From Microtetraspora sp. NBRC 13810 (GTDB lineage Bacteria > Actinomycetota > Actinomycetes > Streptosporangiales > Streptosporangiaceae), in NCBI RefSeq assembly GCF_030268685.1, contig NZ_BSRQ01000001.1, positions 186,001 to 250,000 on the forward strand: a DNA stretch of 64,000 bases. The letters run 5' to 3'. The position numbers and the translations under genes are program-made. The notes under the pieces were generated by a model. It was given only the letters and a program-made list of their open reading frames with translations, was not told the origin of the DNA and did not search any database. Below are positions 1-9,147 of the stretch, one piece after another; position 1 is the first letter of the stretch, and the number at the start of each line of letters is the position of its first letter.

Positions 1-1
1 C

Positions 2-532
2 GACGCCGTGGAGATCTCCCCGCGCACGCTGTTCCGCTACTTCTCCGGCAAGGAGGACCTGGCGCTCAGCCACACCTCCGAGCTGGAGGAGGAGCTCACC
101 GCGGCGCTGGCCGAGCGCCCGCCGCAGGAGCCGCCCTTCGCCGCGCTCGCCAACGCCTTCCGCGTGGCGCTGCGGCAGCTCGGCCAGTCCTCCCCCGAGA
201 ACGTCGAGCGCCACCTGAAGACGCGGCGGCTGATGGAGACGACGCCCGCCCTGATGGGCAGGGCGATCACCAGGATGGCGCGGATGGAGACGAGGCTCGC
301 CGCGCTCGTCGCCGCGCGGCAGGGCGTCGACCCCGGCACGGACCAGCGGCCGCACATCGTCGTGGCCCTGGTCGTCTCGGCCGCGCGGATCGGCATGGAG
401 TGCCCGTCCGACGAGGTCGGCGACATGGGCGAGCTCGTGGCACGGGTGGAGAGCGCCTTCGCCCTCATCGAGGACGCTCTGCGCCCCGGATGGGACGTCG
501 CTCCGCCCCGGGCGGCCGGCGCCGTCAGTTGA
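2..532 (+). CDS. TetR-family transcriptional regulator, 5' truncated by window edge
   Basis: The frame is open from the first bases and begins inside the helix-turn-helix: ISPRTLFRYFSGKEDL is the typical TetR recognition helix followed by the KEDL turn. About 150 residues of helical ligand-binding domain follow and end in AGAVS. The true start and the first DNA-binding helices lie upstream of the window. The ligand cannot be told from this domain. The gene ends tail-to-tail with the YqgE gene, overlapping it by 8 bases, so the two are separately transcribed. Family assignment is firm; the target is unknown. Confidence 0.85.
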   Translation, partial: DAVEISPRTLFRYFSGKEDLALSHTSELEEELTAALAERPPQEPPFAALANAFRVALRQLGQSSPENVERHLKTRRLMETTPALMGRAITRMARMETRLAALVAARQGVDPGTDQRPHIVVALVVSAARIGMECPSDEVGDMGELVARVESAFALIEDALRPGWDVAPPRAAGAVS

Positions 533-1103
533 GGTTGGGGTCGTCCGGGCAGGTCGCGACGAAGGCCAGCTCACCGCGCTGACGGCGCAGCACCGCCCGC
601 CACAGCGACTCGGGATCGGCGTAGAACGTGTCGCCGGGCTCCGCGTCCACGACGTACCACGCGCCTTCTTCGATCTCGGCCTTGAGCTGACCCGGGGTCC
701 AGCCGGCGTAACCGGCGAAGATCCGCATCTGCGCGATCTCGCCGGCGAGGATCTCGGGGGGCGCGTCCAGGTCGACCGTGCCCAGCCGGGAGACCGCCGG
801 GATCGCGGCGGCGAGCCGCCGCCAGCCGAGCGGTTCCTCCCCGCTCGGCACCGCCGCCAGCGCCAGCGCGCTGTCGGTCTGCACGGGGCCGCCCTGGAAC
901 AGCACCGACGGTCCGGTGACCAGCGCGTCCCAGGTGGGGAGCACCTGGGTCACGGAGACGTCGCTCGGCCGGTTGAGGACCACACCGAGCGTGCCGCCGT
1001 CCCTGTCGTGCTCAAGGACCAGGACGACGCTACGCCGGAAGTTGGGATCTTCGAGCCGTGGCGTCGCCACCAGTAACCCTCCGACGTAGATCGCTTCCGC
1101 CAT
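525..1103 (-). CDS. YqgE/AlgH family protein
   Basis: This 192-residue protein has the complete UPF0301/YqgE architecture: an N-terminal GGLLVATPRLEDPNF segment, then GVVLNRPSD, FQGGPV and FAGYAGWTPGQLKAE in the expected order, and a C-terminal WRAVLRRQ. Length is normal for the family. The molecular function of YqgE proteins is not established; AlgH was named from alginate regulation in Pseudomonas. No Shine-Dalgarno sequence is obvious before the ATG, so the message may be leaderless or very short-leadered. It overlaps the neighbouring TetR gene by 8 bases, convergently. Confidence 0.93.
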   Translation of the reverse strand: MAEAIYVGGLLVATPRLEDPNFRRSVVLVLEHDRDGGTLGVVLNRPSDVSVTQVLPTWDALVTGPSVLFQGGPVQTDSALALAAVPSGEEPLGWRRLAAAIPAVSRLGTVDLDAPPEILAGEIAQMRIFAGYAGWTPGQLKAEIEEGAWYVVDAEPGDTFYADPESLWRAVLRRQRGELAFVATCPDDPNLN

Positions 1104-1233
1104 ACATCCATGATGATGGGTGAACCGGCAATCTCGCGCCCCAGGAGGGCATACGCCGAAATGATGTTACTCACGGGCTCCCCGGGGGGACACCGGGCAG
1201 TGGAAGCCGATCGGCCGACCATCGGGAGGCGGC

Positions 1234-1359
1234 ATGCTGGGCGGGCTGGCCACCGCGGGCGGTCTGATCCTGACGGGCGCCCTGCTGTGGTGGCTCGGCA
1301 CGGTCTGGCCGCACCGGACCCCCGAGACGCCCGTCGTCACCCGCCGCCCGGAGCGGTGA
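1234..1359 (+). CDS. Small single-span membrane protein (41 aa)
   Basis: The ORF starts at an ATG preceded by a GGGAGG ribosome-binding site five bases upstream. It codes for MLGGLATAGGLILTGALLWW, then a short basic and proline-rich tail ending in VTRRPER. Residues 3-25 would make one transmembrane helix, and codon third positions are almost all G or C, as in the neighbours. It sits alone between the divergent yqgE gene and the convergent malic enzyme gene. I do not recognise the family. It is supported only by the RBS, codon use and hydrophobic pattern, so existence is likely but not certain. Confidence 0.5.
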   Translation: MLGGLATAGGLILTGALLWWLGTVWPHRTPETPVVTRRPER

Positions 1360-1390
1360 GACCGGCTCCGGGCGGGCGCGTGTCCTGCGG

Positions 1391-2800
1391 TTACGCCTCC
1401 GTCATGCCCCTGGCCCGGCCGCCCGCCGACTCGCGGACCGCCGCGGCCACGGCGGTCGCCACGTCGGGGTGGAAGACGCTGGGCACGATGTAGTTCGGGC
1501 CGAGCTCCTCGGGCGTGACCACCGCGGCGAGGGCGCCGGCCGCGGCCAGCAGCATCTCCTGGGTGACCCCGCCGGCCTGCGCGTCGAGCAGGCCGCGGAA
1601 GACGCCGGGGAAGGCCAGCACGTTGTTGATCTGGTTCGGGAAGTCCGATCGGCCGGTCGCGACGACCGCGGCGTGCTCGCGGGCCTCGTCCGGCGACACC
1701 TCGGGCTCGGGGTTGGCCAGCGCGAAGACCACGGCGTCCTCGGCCATGGCGGCGACGTCGTCACCGGTGAGGATGCCGGGCGCCGAGACGCCGATGAACA
1801 CGTCGGCGCCCTTGACCGCCCCGCGCAGGTCGCCCGCGTAGCCCTCGGCGTTGGTGTGGTCGGCGATCCAGCGCAGCGACTCGTCCAGGTCGTCGCGGCC
1901 CTTGTGGACCGCGCCCAGGTAGTCGCAGACCACGACGTGGCGGGCGCCGGCCGCGAGCAGCAGGCGCAGCACCGCCGTACCGGCCGCGCCGGCGCCGGCC
2001 ATCGCGATGCGCACCTCGCCCAGCTCCTTGCGCACCACGCGCAGGGCGTTGGTCAGCGCGGCCAGCACCACGATCGCGGTGCCGTGCTGGTCGTCGTGGA
2101 AGACCGGGATGTCCAGCAGCTCGCGCAGCCGGCGCTCGACCTCGAAGCAGCGCGGGGCCGAGATGTCCTCCAGGTTGATGCCGCCGAAGCCGGGGGCGAG
2201 CACCTGGATCGTGCGCACCAGCTCGTCGACGTCCTGGGTGTCCAGGCAGATCGGCCAGGCGTCGATGCCGGCGAAGCGCTTGAACAGCGCGGCCTTGCCC
2301 TCCATGACCGGCAGCGCGGCGGCCGGGCCGATGTTGCCCAGGCCGAGCACGGCCGAGCCGTCGGTGACCACGGCGACGCTGTTGCGCTTGATGGTGAGGC
2401 GGCGCGCGTCCTCCGGGTTGCGCGCGATCGCCATCGACACCCGGGCCACGCCGGGCGTGTAGGCCATCGACAGCTCGTCGCGGTTGCGCAGCGGCACCTT
2501 GGACTTCGTCTCGATCTTGCCGCCGAGATGCATGAGGAAGGTGCGGTCGCTGACCTTGTGGATCACGACGCCCTCGATCGCCTCCAGGGCGTCGACGATG
2601 CCCTGGGCGTGATCGGTGTCGCGGGCGGCGCACGTCACGTCGATGCGGAGCTTCTCGTTGCCCGCGGTGGTGACGTCCAGCGCGGTGACAACGCCACCCG
2701 CGGACTCTACGGCATGGGTGAGCTGGCTGACGGCCTTACCGCCGGCCGGCACCTCCAGCCGCACAGTGATGGAGTAAGACACACTCGGCACGGTGGCCAC
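1391..2800 (-). CDS. NAD(P)-dependent malic enzyme with N-terminal ACT domain
   Basis: This 469-residue protein oxidatively decarboxylates malate to pyruvate. Residues about 1-80 form an ACT-like domain (SITVRLEVPAG and the following beta-alpha units), usual for short actinobacterial malic enzymes and suggesting allosteric control. The malic N-domain follows with AYTPGVARV (catalytic Tyr), LGNIGPAAALPVMEGKA and the metal-binding HDDQHGTAIV. The C-terminal Rossmann domain has AGAGAAGTAVLRLL. Start is a GTG with GGGAG upstream. It lies outside the GntR-type operators of the neighbouring island, so it is probably ordinary central metabolism, though it could supply pyruvate during growth on C2 acids. 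The cofactor, NAD or NADP, cannot be decided here. Confidence 0.95.
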   Translation of the reverse strand: MATVPSVSYSITVRLEVPAGGKAVSQLTHAVESAGGVVTALDVTTAGNEKLRIDVTCAARDTDHAQGIVDALEAIEGVVIHKVSDRTFLMHLGGKIETKSKVPLRNRDELSMAYTPGVARVSMAIARNPEDARRLTIKRNSVAVVTDGSAVLGLGNIGPAAALPVMEGKAALFKRFAGIDAWPICLDTQDVDELVRTIQVLAPGFGGINLEDISAPRCFEVERRLRELLDIPVFHDDQHGTAIVVLAALTNALRVVRKELGEVRIAMAGAGAAGTAVLRLLLAAGARHVVVCDYLGAVHKGRDDLDESLRWIADHTNAEGYAGDLRGAVKGADVFIGVSAPGILTGDDVAAMAEDAVVFALANPEPEVSPDEAREHAAVVATGRSDFPNQINNVLAFPGVFRGLLDAQAGGVTQEMLLAAAGALAAVVTPEELGPNYIVPSVFHPDVATAVAAAVRESAGGRARGMTEA

Positions 2801-2980
2801 GTCAACCCGCTCCCTTGCGCCTGACCTGGATTTGGTTCATCCATGGTGCCACGACTGGGTGACCGGTGTTCCCCGTCTCCCCCTCGCCTCGGTAATGGGA
2901 TGCCCGGCTTGGTGGGTTTTAGAGGGGTTCCGCCCAGGTGACGGCGCCTGGGAAGCGCTGTGCGGAAAACGCACGCCGAA

Positions 2981-3013
2981 CACCGCCGGGGTCCGATCGG
3001 GATCCCGGCGGTG
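2981..3013 (-). terminator. Hairpin terminator of the glyoxylate operon
   Basis: A perfect 10-bp inverted repeat (CACCGCCGGG / CCCGGCGGTG) with a 13-nt loop lies 15 bases beyond the aldehyde dehydrogenase stop codon. In the minus direction it is followed by a sequence containing TTTT and a second small hairpin (GTGCG-GAAAA-CGCAC at 2960-2974). This fits the end of the long minus-strand unit starting at sucC. Confidence 0.65.
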
Positions 3014-3028
3014 CCGTACCTCTCCGCG

Positions 3029-4570
3029 CTATCCGGCGTGCTGGAGGGTGTAACCCGGGAAGTTGCCCGGCAGGCGCTCGTCCTCGGGACCCTGGGTCAC
3101 CGCGCGGACCAGCAGCTCGCCGCCGACGAACGCGCCGCGCCAGGACGCGCCGAGCCCGCCGAAGATCTCCTCCTTGTCACCCCGGGAGCGGGGCTTGTTG
3201 ATGCCCACCTTGAAGGCGCGCACCTCCGACGCCAGCCGCTTGGCGGTGGCCTCCTCGCCGCAGGAGATGGTCGCGACGAGCGCGCCGTTGCTCGCGTTCA
3301 TCGCCGCCAGCAGTTCGGCCTCGGTGTCCACCACGACGATCGTGTCGACCGGGCCGAAGGGCTCGGCGTGGAAGAGCGGCGAGGACCGCGGCGGGGCGAG
3401 CACCGCGACCGGGGCGAAGTAGGCGGAGGTGTCCTGCCCGGGCAGGAACCTGCCGTCGGTCAGCGACCCCCGGTAGATCGGCATGCCGCCCTTGGTGATC
3501 GCGTCGTCCACCTGGTCGGCGAGTTCCTTCGCCTTGGCGTCGTTGATCAGCGGTCCGAAGTCCAGCTCCGGCAGCGGGTCGTCGGGCGCCTCCACGGCGA
3601 GGGGATGCCCGAACCGTACCGAGGAGACCGCAGGCAGGTAAGTGTCGAGGAAACGGTGGAAGAGCTGGCGCTGCACCACGAAACGCGGGTAGGCGGTGCA
3701 ACGCTGCTTGGCGTAGTCGAAGGTGGCCCTGATCTGCCGCCCGAGCAGCTCCCAGTCGTCATACTCCCAGACTCCCCAGCAGTTCAGCCCTTCCTGTTCC
3801 AGGATGTGCGCGCGGCCCAGATCCGCCAGTGACAGCGCGATCTGGGCGCCGGTGTCGCGCCCGCCCACGAAGGACACGCATCCGAGCTCGTGCCCGCGCA
3901 CGAGCGCCGGCGACAGCTCCGAGCCGCTGCCGCTGACCAGGGTGAGCGGCAGGCCCTCGCGCACGGCGAGGGCACACGCCAGGGTGAGGCAGGCCACGCC
4001 GCCGTCGGTCGGGGTCTTGGCGATGGCGGCGTTGCCGGCGAGCGTCTGCACGAGCATGGCGTGCATGAGCACGCTCATCGGATAGTTCCAGCTCGCGATG
4101 TTGCTCACCGGGCCGGGCAGCGGGGTGCGCCCTTCCAGCATGCGGTCGATCTCCTCGACGTACCAGCGCACCCCCTCGATGCACCGGTCGACGTCGGCGG
4201 TGGCGAGCCGCCAGGGCTTGCCGATCTCCCACACCAGCAGCAGCGACAGCAGGTCGCGGTGCGCGGTCAGCGCGTCCAGCGCCGCGCTGACCCTGGCCTT
4301 GCGCTCCGCGAGCGGCAGGTGCCGCCACGCGCGGTGCTCGTCCAGGCTGCCCCGTACGGCCCGCGCGGCGGCCGACCGGTCGAGCCGCGGCGGGCCGGCG
4401 ATCGCGGTGCCGTCGACCGGCGACACGTCGGGCGCCGGCCTGCCGTCACGCTGCCAGATGCCGCCCCAGTGGTTGAGCACCCTGTCGTCGTGGAAGGCCT
4501 CGGGCGCGGCCGACACGGACGCCGCGTAGGCGTCGTGCCAGGCCGTGCCCGGCTTCAGGATCAAGGACAT
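3029..4570 (-). CDS. Aldehyde dehydrogenase family protein of the glyoxylate operon
   Basis: This 513-residue NAD(P)-dependent aldehyde dehydrogenase is last in the sucC-sucD-hyi-garR-gcl unit, 57 bases after gcl. I chose the ATG at 4570 because CGAAGGAGA stands just before it. Visible landmarks are ASWNYP (substrate-stabilising Asn near 162), LEQEG in place of the usual ELGGK (candidate general base Glu 258 or 260) and KQRCTAY (catalytic Cys near 291). The Glu and Cys neighbourhoods are divergent, so substrate cannot be read from homology. Context suggests a C2 or C3 aldehyde such as glycolaldehyde, tartronate semialdehyde or glyoxylate. Family assignment is firm; substrate is inference. Confidence 0.88.
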   Translation of the reverse strand: MSLILKPGTAWHDAYAASVSAAPEAFHDDRVLNHWGGIWQRDGRPAPDVSPVDGTAIAGPPRLDRSAAARAVRGSLDEHRAWRHLPLAERKARVSAALDALTAHRDLLSLLLVWEIGKPWRLATADVDRCIEGVRWYVEEIDRMLEGRTPLPGPVSNIASWNYPMSVLMHAMLVQTLAGNAAIAKTPTDGGVACLTLACALAVREGLPLTLVSGSGSELSPALVRGHELGCVSFVGGRDTGAQIALSLADLGRAHILEQEGLNCWGVWEYDDWELLGRQIRATFDYAKQRCTAYPRFVVQRQLFHRFLDTYLPAVSSVRFGHPLAVEAPDDPLPELDFGPLINDAKAKELADQVDDAITKGGMPIYRGSLTDGRFLPGQDTSAYFAPVAVLAPPRSSPLFHAEPFGPVDTIVVVDTEAELLAAMNASNGALVATISCGEEATAKRLASEVRAFKVGINKPRSRGDKEEIFGGLGASWRGAFVGGELLVRAVTQGPEDERLPGNFPGYTLQHAG

Positions 4571-4627
4571 GAACGGTCTCCTTCGGTCGGACGGCACACT
4601 CGCAACCGGCGGGGCGTAGGGGGGCGG

Positions 4628-6352
4628 TCAGTCGGACCAGTCGACGGCCGAGACGAGCTCCGGCGCGGGCTCGAACTCCTTGATCTTGTCGAGGGAGGGG
4701 CCCATCGCTGCGTTGGCCTCGCGCTCGACCATGATCTCCACGAGGACCGGGCGGCTCAGCCGCTCCGACTCGGCGTTGGCCCAGGTCAGGGCACCGGCGA
4801 TGTCGCCCGGCTCCTCTACCCGGCGGGCCGGGCAGCCAAACGCCTCCATCAGCTTGACGTGGTCGATCCCGCCTTCGCCGTAGTGCAGGTCCACCGCGAA
4901 GTTCATGTCGTAGGGGATCTCTGCCTGCCTGATCAGGCCGAGGTACTCGTTGTTCACCATGACGATCACGAACGGGATCTCGTACTGCGCCGCGACCGCC
5001 ACCTCCTCCATCAGGAACTGGAAGGAGTAGTCGCCGACGACCACGACGACCTGCCGCTCGGGGAAGGCGGTCTTGACGCCGATGGCCGCCGGCACCTCCC
5101 AGCCCAGCGGGCCCGCCTGGCCGCAGACGAGGTAGCGGCGGGGCAGGAAGGACTTCTGGAACTGTCCCGACCAGATCTGGTAGAGGCCGATGGCGGTGAC
5201 GAACGTCGTGTCCGGGCCGTAGACCTCGTTGAGCTCCCGGTAGACCCGTGGCGGCTTGATCGGCACGTCCTCGAAGTCGTCCCGGCGGAGCAGCGTGGTG
5301 CGCAGCTCCTCCACCCGCTTGACCCACTTCTCCGGCCGGCGGCGCCGGGTCTGCACCCCGGCCTCGGCCGCCAGCGCCGCGAGCACCGGCCTGGCGTGCC
5401 CGACCACGCCGAGGTCGGGTTCGAAGACCTTGCCGATCTGGGTCGGCTCGATGTCCACGTGGATGAACTTGCGGCCCTTGCGGTAGGTCTCCAGGTCGCC
5501 GGTGTGCCGGTCGCCGAAGCGCGCGCCCACCGCCAGCACCAGGTCGCTCTCCAGGAAGGCGGCGTTCCCCCACCGGGTCTGCGTCTGCAGGCCGGCCATG
5601 CCGGCGAACAGCGGATGGTCCTCGGGGAAGGCGCCCTTGCCCATCAGGGTGACCTGGACCGGCACCTGGAGGTGCTCGGCCAGCTCGCGCAGCTCGGCCG
5701 CCGCGTCCGCGATGATCACGCCGCCGCCGGCCAGGATGAGCGGGCGCTCGGCCGCGAGCAGCATCTCCACCGCGGCCTGCACGGCCTGCGCCCGGGGCTG
5801 GGGCACCTCGACCGGCAGCGGGCCGTCCAGCGCGGCGTCGTACAGGCAGGTGCCGCGCTGCACGTCGATCGGCAGGTCGATGAGCACCGGCCCCGGACGC
5901 CCGGACCTGGCGATGCGGAACGCCTCCCGGAACACCCACGGCGCCTGGGCGGCCTCCTTGAGCTGCACGGCCCACTTGGTGACCGGCTTGGCGATCTCCA
6001 CGATGTCGACCGCCTGGAACGCCTCCTGGTGGAGCTTGTCGCGCGCGGCCTGCCCGGTGATGCAGATCATCGGGATGGAGTCCGCCATCGCGGTGTAGAG
6101 GCCGGTGATCATGTTGGTGCCGGCCGGGCCCGAGGTGCCGATGCAGACACCGACGTTCCCGGTCACCCGCGCCCAGCCGTCGGCCGAGTGCGTGCCGCCC
6201 TCCTCGTGGCGGACGGTGATGTGCTTGATCGGGCTCTTCAGCAAGGCGGCGTACAACGGCAGGATCGCCGCGCCGGGAATTCCGAAGACGGTGTCGACAC
6301 CCTCCGAGATGAGGACATCGACCACGGCCTCCATGCAAGGGACTCTGTTCAT
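4628..6352 (-). CDS. gcl: Glyoxylate carboligase-like ThDP enzyme (tartronate-semialdehyde synthase)
   Basis: This 574-residue ThDP enzyme should condense two glyoxylate into tartronate semialdehyde plus CO2. It matches Gcl along its length: GVDTVFGIPGAAILP, IGTSGPAGTNMITGLYTAM, QAVDIVEIAKPVTK, CGQAGPLGWEVPAA, GDYSFQFLMEE and NEYLGLIRQAE, the last two being the C-terminal ThDP/Mg and lid motifs. The ATG at 6352 follows GGGAGGGGG, which is why it is preferred over one 21 bases upstream. Oddity: the segment is RHEEGGTHSADG, with Glu at residue 50 where classical Gcl has Val, the defining replacement of the ThDP-activating Glu. It follows garR after a 214-base gap. Gcl by context and overall sequence, with a non-standard active site. 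Confidence 0.85.
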   Translation of the reverse strand: MNRVPCMEAVVDVLISEGVDTVFGIPGAAILPLYAALLKSPIKHITVRHEEGGTHSADGWARVTGNVGVCIGTSGPAGTNMITGLYTAMADSIPMICITGQAARDKLHQEAFQAVDIVEIAKPVTKWAVQLKEAAQAPWVFREAFRIARSGRPGPVLIDLPIDVQRGTCLYDAALDGPLPVEVPQPRAQAVQAAVEMLLAAERPLILAGGGVIIADAAAELRELAEHLQVPVQVTLMGKGAFPEDHPLFAGMAGLQTQTRWGNAAFLESDLVLAVGARFGDRHTGDLETYRKGRKFIHVDIEPTQIGKVFEPDLGVVGHARPVLAALAAEAGVQTRRRRPEKWVKRVEELRTTLLRRDDFEDVPIKPPRVYRELNEVYGPDTTFVTAIGLYQIWSGQFQKSFLPRRYLVCGQAGPLGWEVPAAIGVKTAFPERQVVVVVGDYSFQFLMEEVAVAAQYEIPFVIVMVNNEYLGLIRQAEIPYDMNFAVDLHYGEGGIDHVKLMEAFGCPARRVEEPGDIAGALTWANAESERLSRPVLVEIMVEREANAAMGPSLDKIKEFEPAPELVSAVDWSD

Positions 6353-6566
6353 CGGAATCCCCCTCCCTCCCAATGACTCGTGGGTAAGTACCGGCGCACG
6401 CGGCGGCCACGCCGCCGGGGCCGCGCCGCCTGCGGGGCGGAGCGGCCGGGCGCCTGTGAAGCGGGTATGAGACCCCGGCTCTGATCAGCGGGGTCGGTGG
6501 GCGATGGAGTAGGAAGAACGGGCCCGCGAGGGCGGAAGTCCCCCGGCCTGGGCCGTGGGGAGCGGA
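6353..6566. other. Gap between garR and gcl in the same operon
   Basis: These 214 bases separate two co-directional genes that otherwise belong to a tightly packed unit. I see an imperfect hairpin (GACCCCGGCT / AGCGGGGTC, 6472-6496) and GGCGGC-CAC-GCCGCC near 6400, but no copy of the island operator and no ORF with an RBS. It may hold a secondary gcl promoter or an attenuator; neither can be shown. Confidence 0.4.
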
Positions 6567-7439
6567 TCAATCGTTGATCCTCTCGATCACCTTCAGCAGC
6601 GCCGAGTGGTCGAGAGAGCCGTGGCCCTGGGCGCGGGCCGCGGCGATGAGCTGGGCGATGACACCGGTCACGGGGAGCGCGACGCCGGCCTCGCGGGCGG
6701 CGGCGAGCGCGATACCCATGTCCTTGTGGTGCAGGTCGATGCGGAATCCCGGCTTGAACTGCCGGTTGATCATGGTGGTCCGCTTGAGCTCCAGGATGCG
6801 GCTCCCGGCGAGACCGCCGGCCAGGACGTCGAGGCCGCGGTGCGCGTCCACGCCGGACTTCTCCAGCAGCACGATCGCCTCGGCGATCAGGGCGTAGGTG
6901 CCGCCCACGACGAGCTGGTTGGCGGCCTTGACGGTCTGCCCCGAGCCGGCCGGGCCCACGTGCACGACGGTGGTGCCGAGGACGTCGAACACCTGCCGGG
7001 CGGCTTCGAAGGCGTCGGCCTCGCCGCCCGCCATGATGGACAGGGTGCCGTCCACGGCGCCCTTCTCACCGCCGCTGACGGGGGCGTCGAGCACGCGTAC
7101 GCCCTTGGCGGCGGCGGCCTCCGCGACCCGCAGCGAGGTGTCCGGGCGGATGGTGCTCATGTCGATGTAGAGCAGCCCCTCCCCGGCGTTCTCCAGGATC
7201 CCGCCGGGGCCGAGGGCCACCTCCTCGACGTGCGGGGAGTCGGGCAGCATCGTGATGACGACGTCGGCGCCCGCGATGGTCTCCGCCACGGTGGCGCCGA
7301 CCCTGCCGCCGGCCGCCTCCAGCCGCTTGAGCGAGTCCTCCGCGAGGTCGTAGCCGACGACGGCGAAACCGGCGCGCAGCAGGTTGTCGGCCATCGGGCC
7401 GCCCATGATGCCGAGGCCGATGAATCCGACGGTGTTCAC
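6567..7439 (-). CDS. garR: 2-hydroxy-3-oxopropionate (tartronate semialdehyde) reductase
   Basis: This 290-residue beta-hydroxyacid dehydrogenase should reduce tartronate semialdehyde to glycerate with NAD(P)H. It opens with the Rossmann signature VGFIGLGIMGGPMADNL, then carries the substrate-binding DAPVSGGEKGA (near 120) and the catalytic Lys in GQTVKAANQL (near 170). Length is standard. The GTG start overlaps the hyi stop by four bases (GTGA), so the two are translationally coupled. The hyi-garR-gcl neighbourhood is the classical glyoxylate-to-glycerate set. No glycerate kinase is in the window. Confidence 0.94.
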   Translation of the reverse strand: MNTVGFIGLGIMGGPMADNLLRAGFAVVGYDLAEDSLKRLEAAGGRVGATVAETIAGADVVITMLPDSPHVEEVALGPGGILENAGEGLLYIDMSTIRPDTSLRVAEAAAAKGVRVLDAPVSGGEKGAVDGTLSIMAGGEADAFEAARQVFDVLGTTVVHVGPAGSGQTVKAANQLVVGGTYALIAEAIVLLEKSGVDAHRGLDVLAGGLAGSRILELKRTTMINRQFKPGFRIDLHHKDMGIALAAAREAGVALPVTGVIAQLIAAARAQGHGSLDHSALLKVIERIND

Positions 7440-8269
7440 GCGGTCTCCTTGTTGACGTCCTCGATGGCGGACAGGTGGTCCCTGAGGGTGGGCAGCCAGC
7501 CGAAGTTGCCGGAGCTCGGTCCCACCGGTTTGAACTCCAGCCCCACGTTGCCCCGGTAACCGCCGGCCGCCAGCCGGGCGAGCACCCGCTCGTAGGGGAT
7601 CTCGCCGGAGCCGGGGTATCCGCGGCCCGGCGCGTCGGCGACCTGGACGTGGCCGAACCGGTTGGCGTGCCGGTCGACGAGCTCTACCGGGTCCTCGCCC
7701 ATCCGGTAGAGGTGGTAGAAGTCGGCGAGGAAGGCCAGGTTGGGCGCGCCCACCTCGTCGATCACCTCGAACGCCGCGGCGGACGAGGTGATCGGGTAGG
7801 CGGTGTTCTCGTGCGAGTTGAGCGCCTCCAGCACCACGGTGGCGCCGATCGTCTCGGCCGCCTTGGCCGCGATGCCGAGGTTCTCGACGGCGAGCCGCCG
7901 CTGCTCCTCCGCCGCGAGGCCGGGTACGGCGTTGCCGTAGAGCCCGTTGAGCACCCGGCAGCCGAGGGAGTCGGCGAAGGCCACCGCCACGTCGATGTTC
8001 TCCCGGAACCTCGGGATGTCGGCGGGGCGGGACAGGAGGCCGCGGTCACCGGCCGCCATGTCGCCGGCGTCGAAGTTCAGCCCGACGAGCTGCACCCCGG
8101 CGTCCTCGATCGCGCCCTTGAGCGCGTCGCGCTCGGCCGCCGAGGGGGACGGGCCGGCGAAGGGCCACCACAGCTCGATCGCGTCGAACCCGGCCGCCGC
8201 CGCGGCCGCGGGGCGCTCAAGCAGCGGCAGCTCCGTGAACAGGATGGAGAGGTTGACGTCGAATCTCAT
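7436..8269 (-). CDS. hyi: Hydroxypyruvate isomerase family protein
   Basis: This 277-residue TIM-barrel sugar isomerase/epimerase-fold protein would interconvert hydroxypyruvate and tartronate semialdehyde. Landmarks are [13 protein letters not shown] at the N-terminus, the barrel acid in [25 protein letters not shown] and the C-terminal acid in GNVGLEFKP, in the Hyi order. It overlaps sucD (ATGA) upstream and garR (GTGA) downstream by four bases, so it is the middle of a coupled operon. Metabolic role is well supported by neighbours. Many family members are promiscuous, so substrate is inferred from context. Confidence 0.92.
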   Translation of the reverse strand: MRFDVNLSILFTELPLLERPAAAAAAGFDAIELWWPFAGPSPSAAERDALKGAIEDAGVQLVGLNFDAGDMAAGDRGLLSRPADIPRFRENIDVAVAFADSLGCRVLNGLYGNAVPGLAAEEQRRLAVENLGIAAKAAETIGATVVLEALNSHENTAYPITSSAAAFEVIDEVGAPNLAFLADFYHLYRMGEDPVELVDRHANRFGHVQVADAPGRGYPGSGEIPYERVLARLAAGGYRGNVGLEFKPVGPSSGNFGWLPTLRDHLSAIEDVNKETA

Positions 8270-9147
8270 CGCTTGCCCTGCTCCAGCAGCTCGCGCAGGA
8301 GGCGGCCGGTCTCGCTGGGCGTCTTACCCACCCGCACCCCGACCTTCTCCAACGCCTCCTTCTTCGCCTGAGCCGTACCAGCCGACCCCGACACGATCGC
8401 CCCGGCATGACCCATCGTCTTACCCTCCGGCGCCGTGAACCCCGCCACATACGCCACCACCGGCTTCGACACCGACCTCTCGATGAACGCCGCCGCCCGC
8501 TCCTCCGCATCCCCGCCGATCTCACCGATCATCACGATCGCATCGGTCTCCGGATCCGCCTCAAACGCCGCCAACGCATCAATATGCGTCGTCCCGATCA
8601 CCGGATCCCCACCGATCCCCACCGCCGTCGAGAACCCCAGATCCCTCAGCTCATACATCAGCTGATACGTCAACGTCCCCGACTTCGACACCAACCCCAC
8701 CCGACCAGGCGACGTGATATCCGCAGGAATAATCCCCGCATTCGACGCACCAGGCGACGCGATCCCCGGACAGTTCGGCCCGATAACCCGCGTCACCCCA
8801 CCCGCCGCCACCGCATACGCCCAGAACTCCGCCGTGTCATGCACCGGAACACCCTCGGTGATCACCACACACAACGGAATCCGCGCATCCACCGCCTCCT
8901 TCACCGCATCCTTCGTGAACGCCGGCGGCACGAACACCACCGACACATCCGCCCCCGTGACCGACATCGCCTCAGCCACCGAACCGAACACCGGCAACCC
9001 CTCATGCACCGTGCCGGCCTTACGCGCATTCACCCCCCCGACCACCTGCGCACCCGAAGCCAGCATCCGCCGCGTGTGCTTCGAACCCTCCGACCCCGTC
9101 ATCCCCTGAACGATGATCCGCGAGTCCTTGGTCAGCCAGATCGCCAT
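8266..9147 (-). CDS. sucD: Succinyl-CoA ligase alpha subunit (NDP-forming)
   Basis: This 293-residue alpha subunit starts [17 protein letters not shown], the usual SucD CoA-binding domain. It includes GPNCPGI and [13 protein letters not shown], whose His is the phosphorylated catalytic residue. The ATG shares a base with the sucC stop, giving tight coupling. In the oxalate regulon it would regenerate succinyl-CoA, a possible CoA donor for oxalate; a role as malate thiokinase is an alternative, but no malyl-CoA lyase is present. Most of the gene has strand composition unlike its surroundings: the plus strand is very C-rich and G-poor from about 8320. Confidence 0.93.
   Translation of the reverse strand: MAIWLTKDSRIIVQGMTGSEGSKHTRRMLASGAQVVGGVNARKAGTVHEGLPVFGSVAEAMSVTGADVSVVFVPPAFTKDAVKEAVDARIPLCVVITEGVPVHDTAEFWAYAVAAGGVTRVIGPNCPGIASPGASNAGIIPADITSPGRVGLVSKSGTLTYQLMYELRDLGFSTAVGIGGDPVIGTTHIDALAAFEADPETDAIVMIGEIGGDAEERAAAFIERSVSKPVVAYVAGFTAPEGKTMGHAGAIVSGSAGTAQAKKEALEKVGVRVGKTPSETGRLLRELLEQGKR

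Noticed and set aside
3890-6376. Very long plus-strand frame opposite the aldehyde dehydrogenase and gcl genes
   Set aside because: It is a shadow of strong GC3 codon use on the minus strand; composition is Arg/His/Gly-rich and shows no domain.
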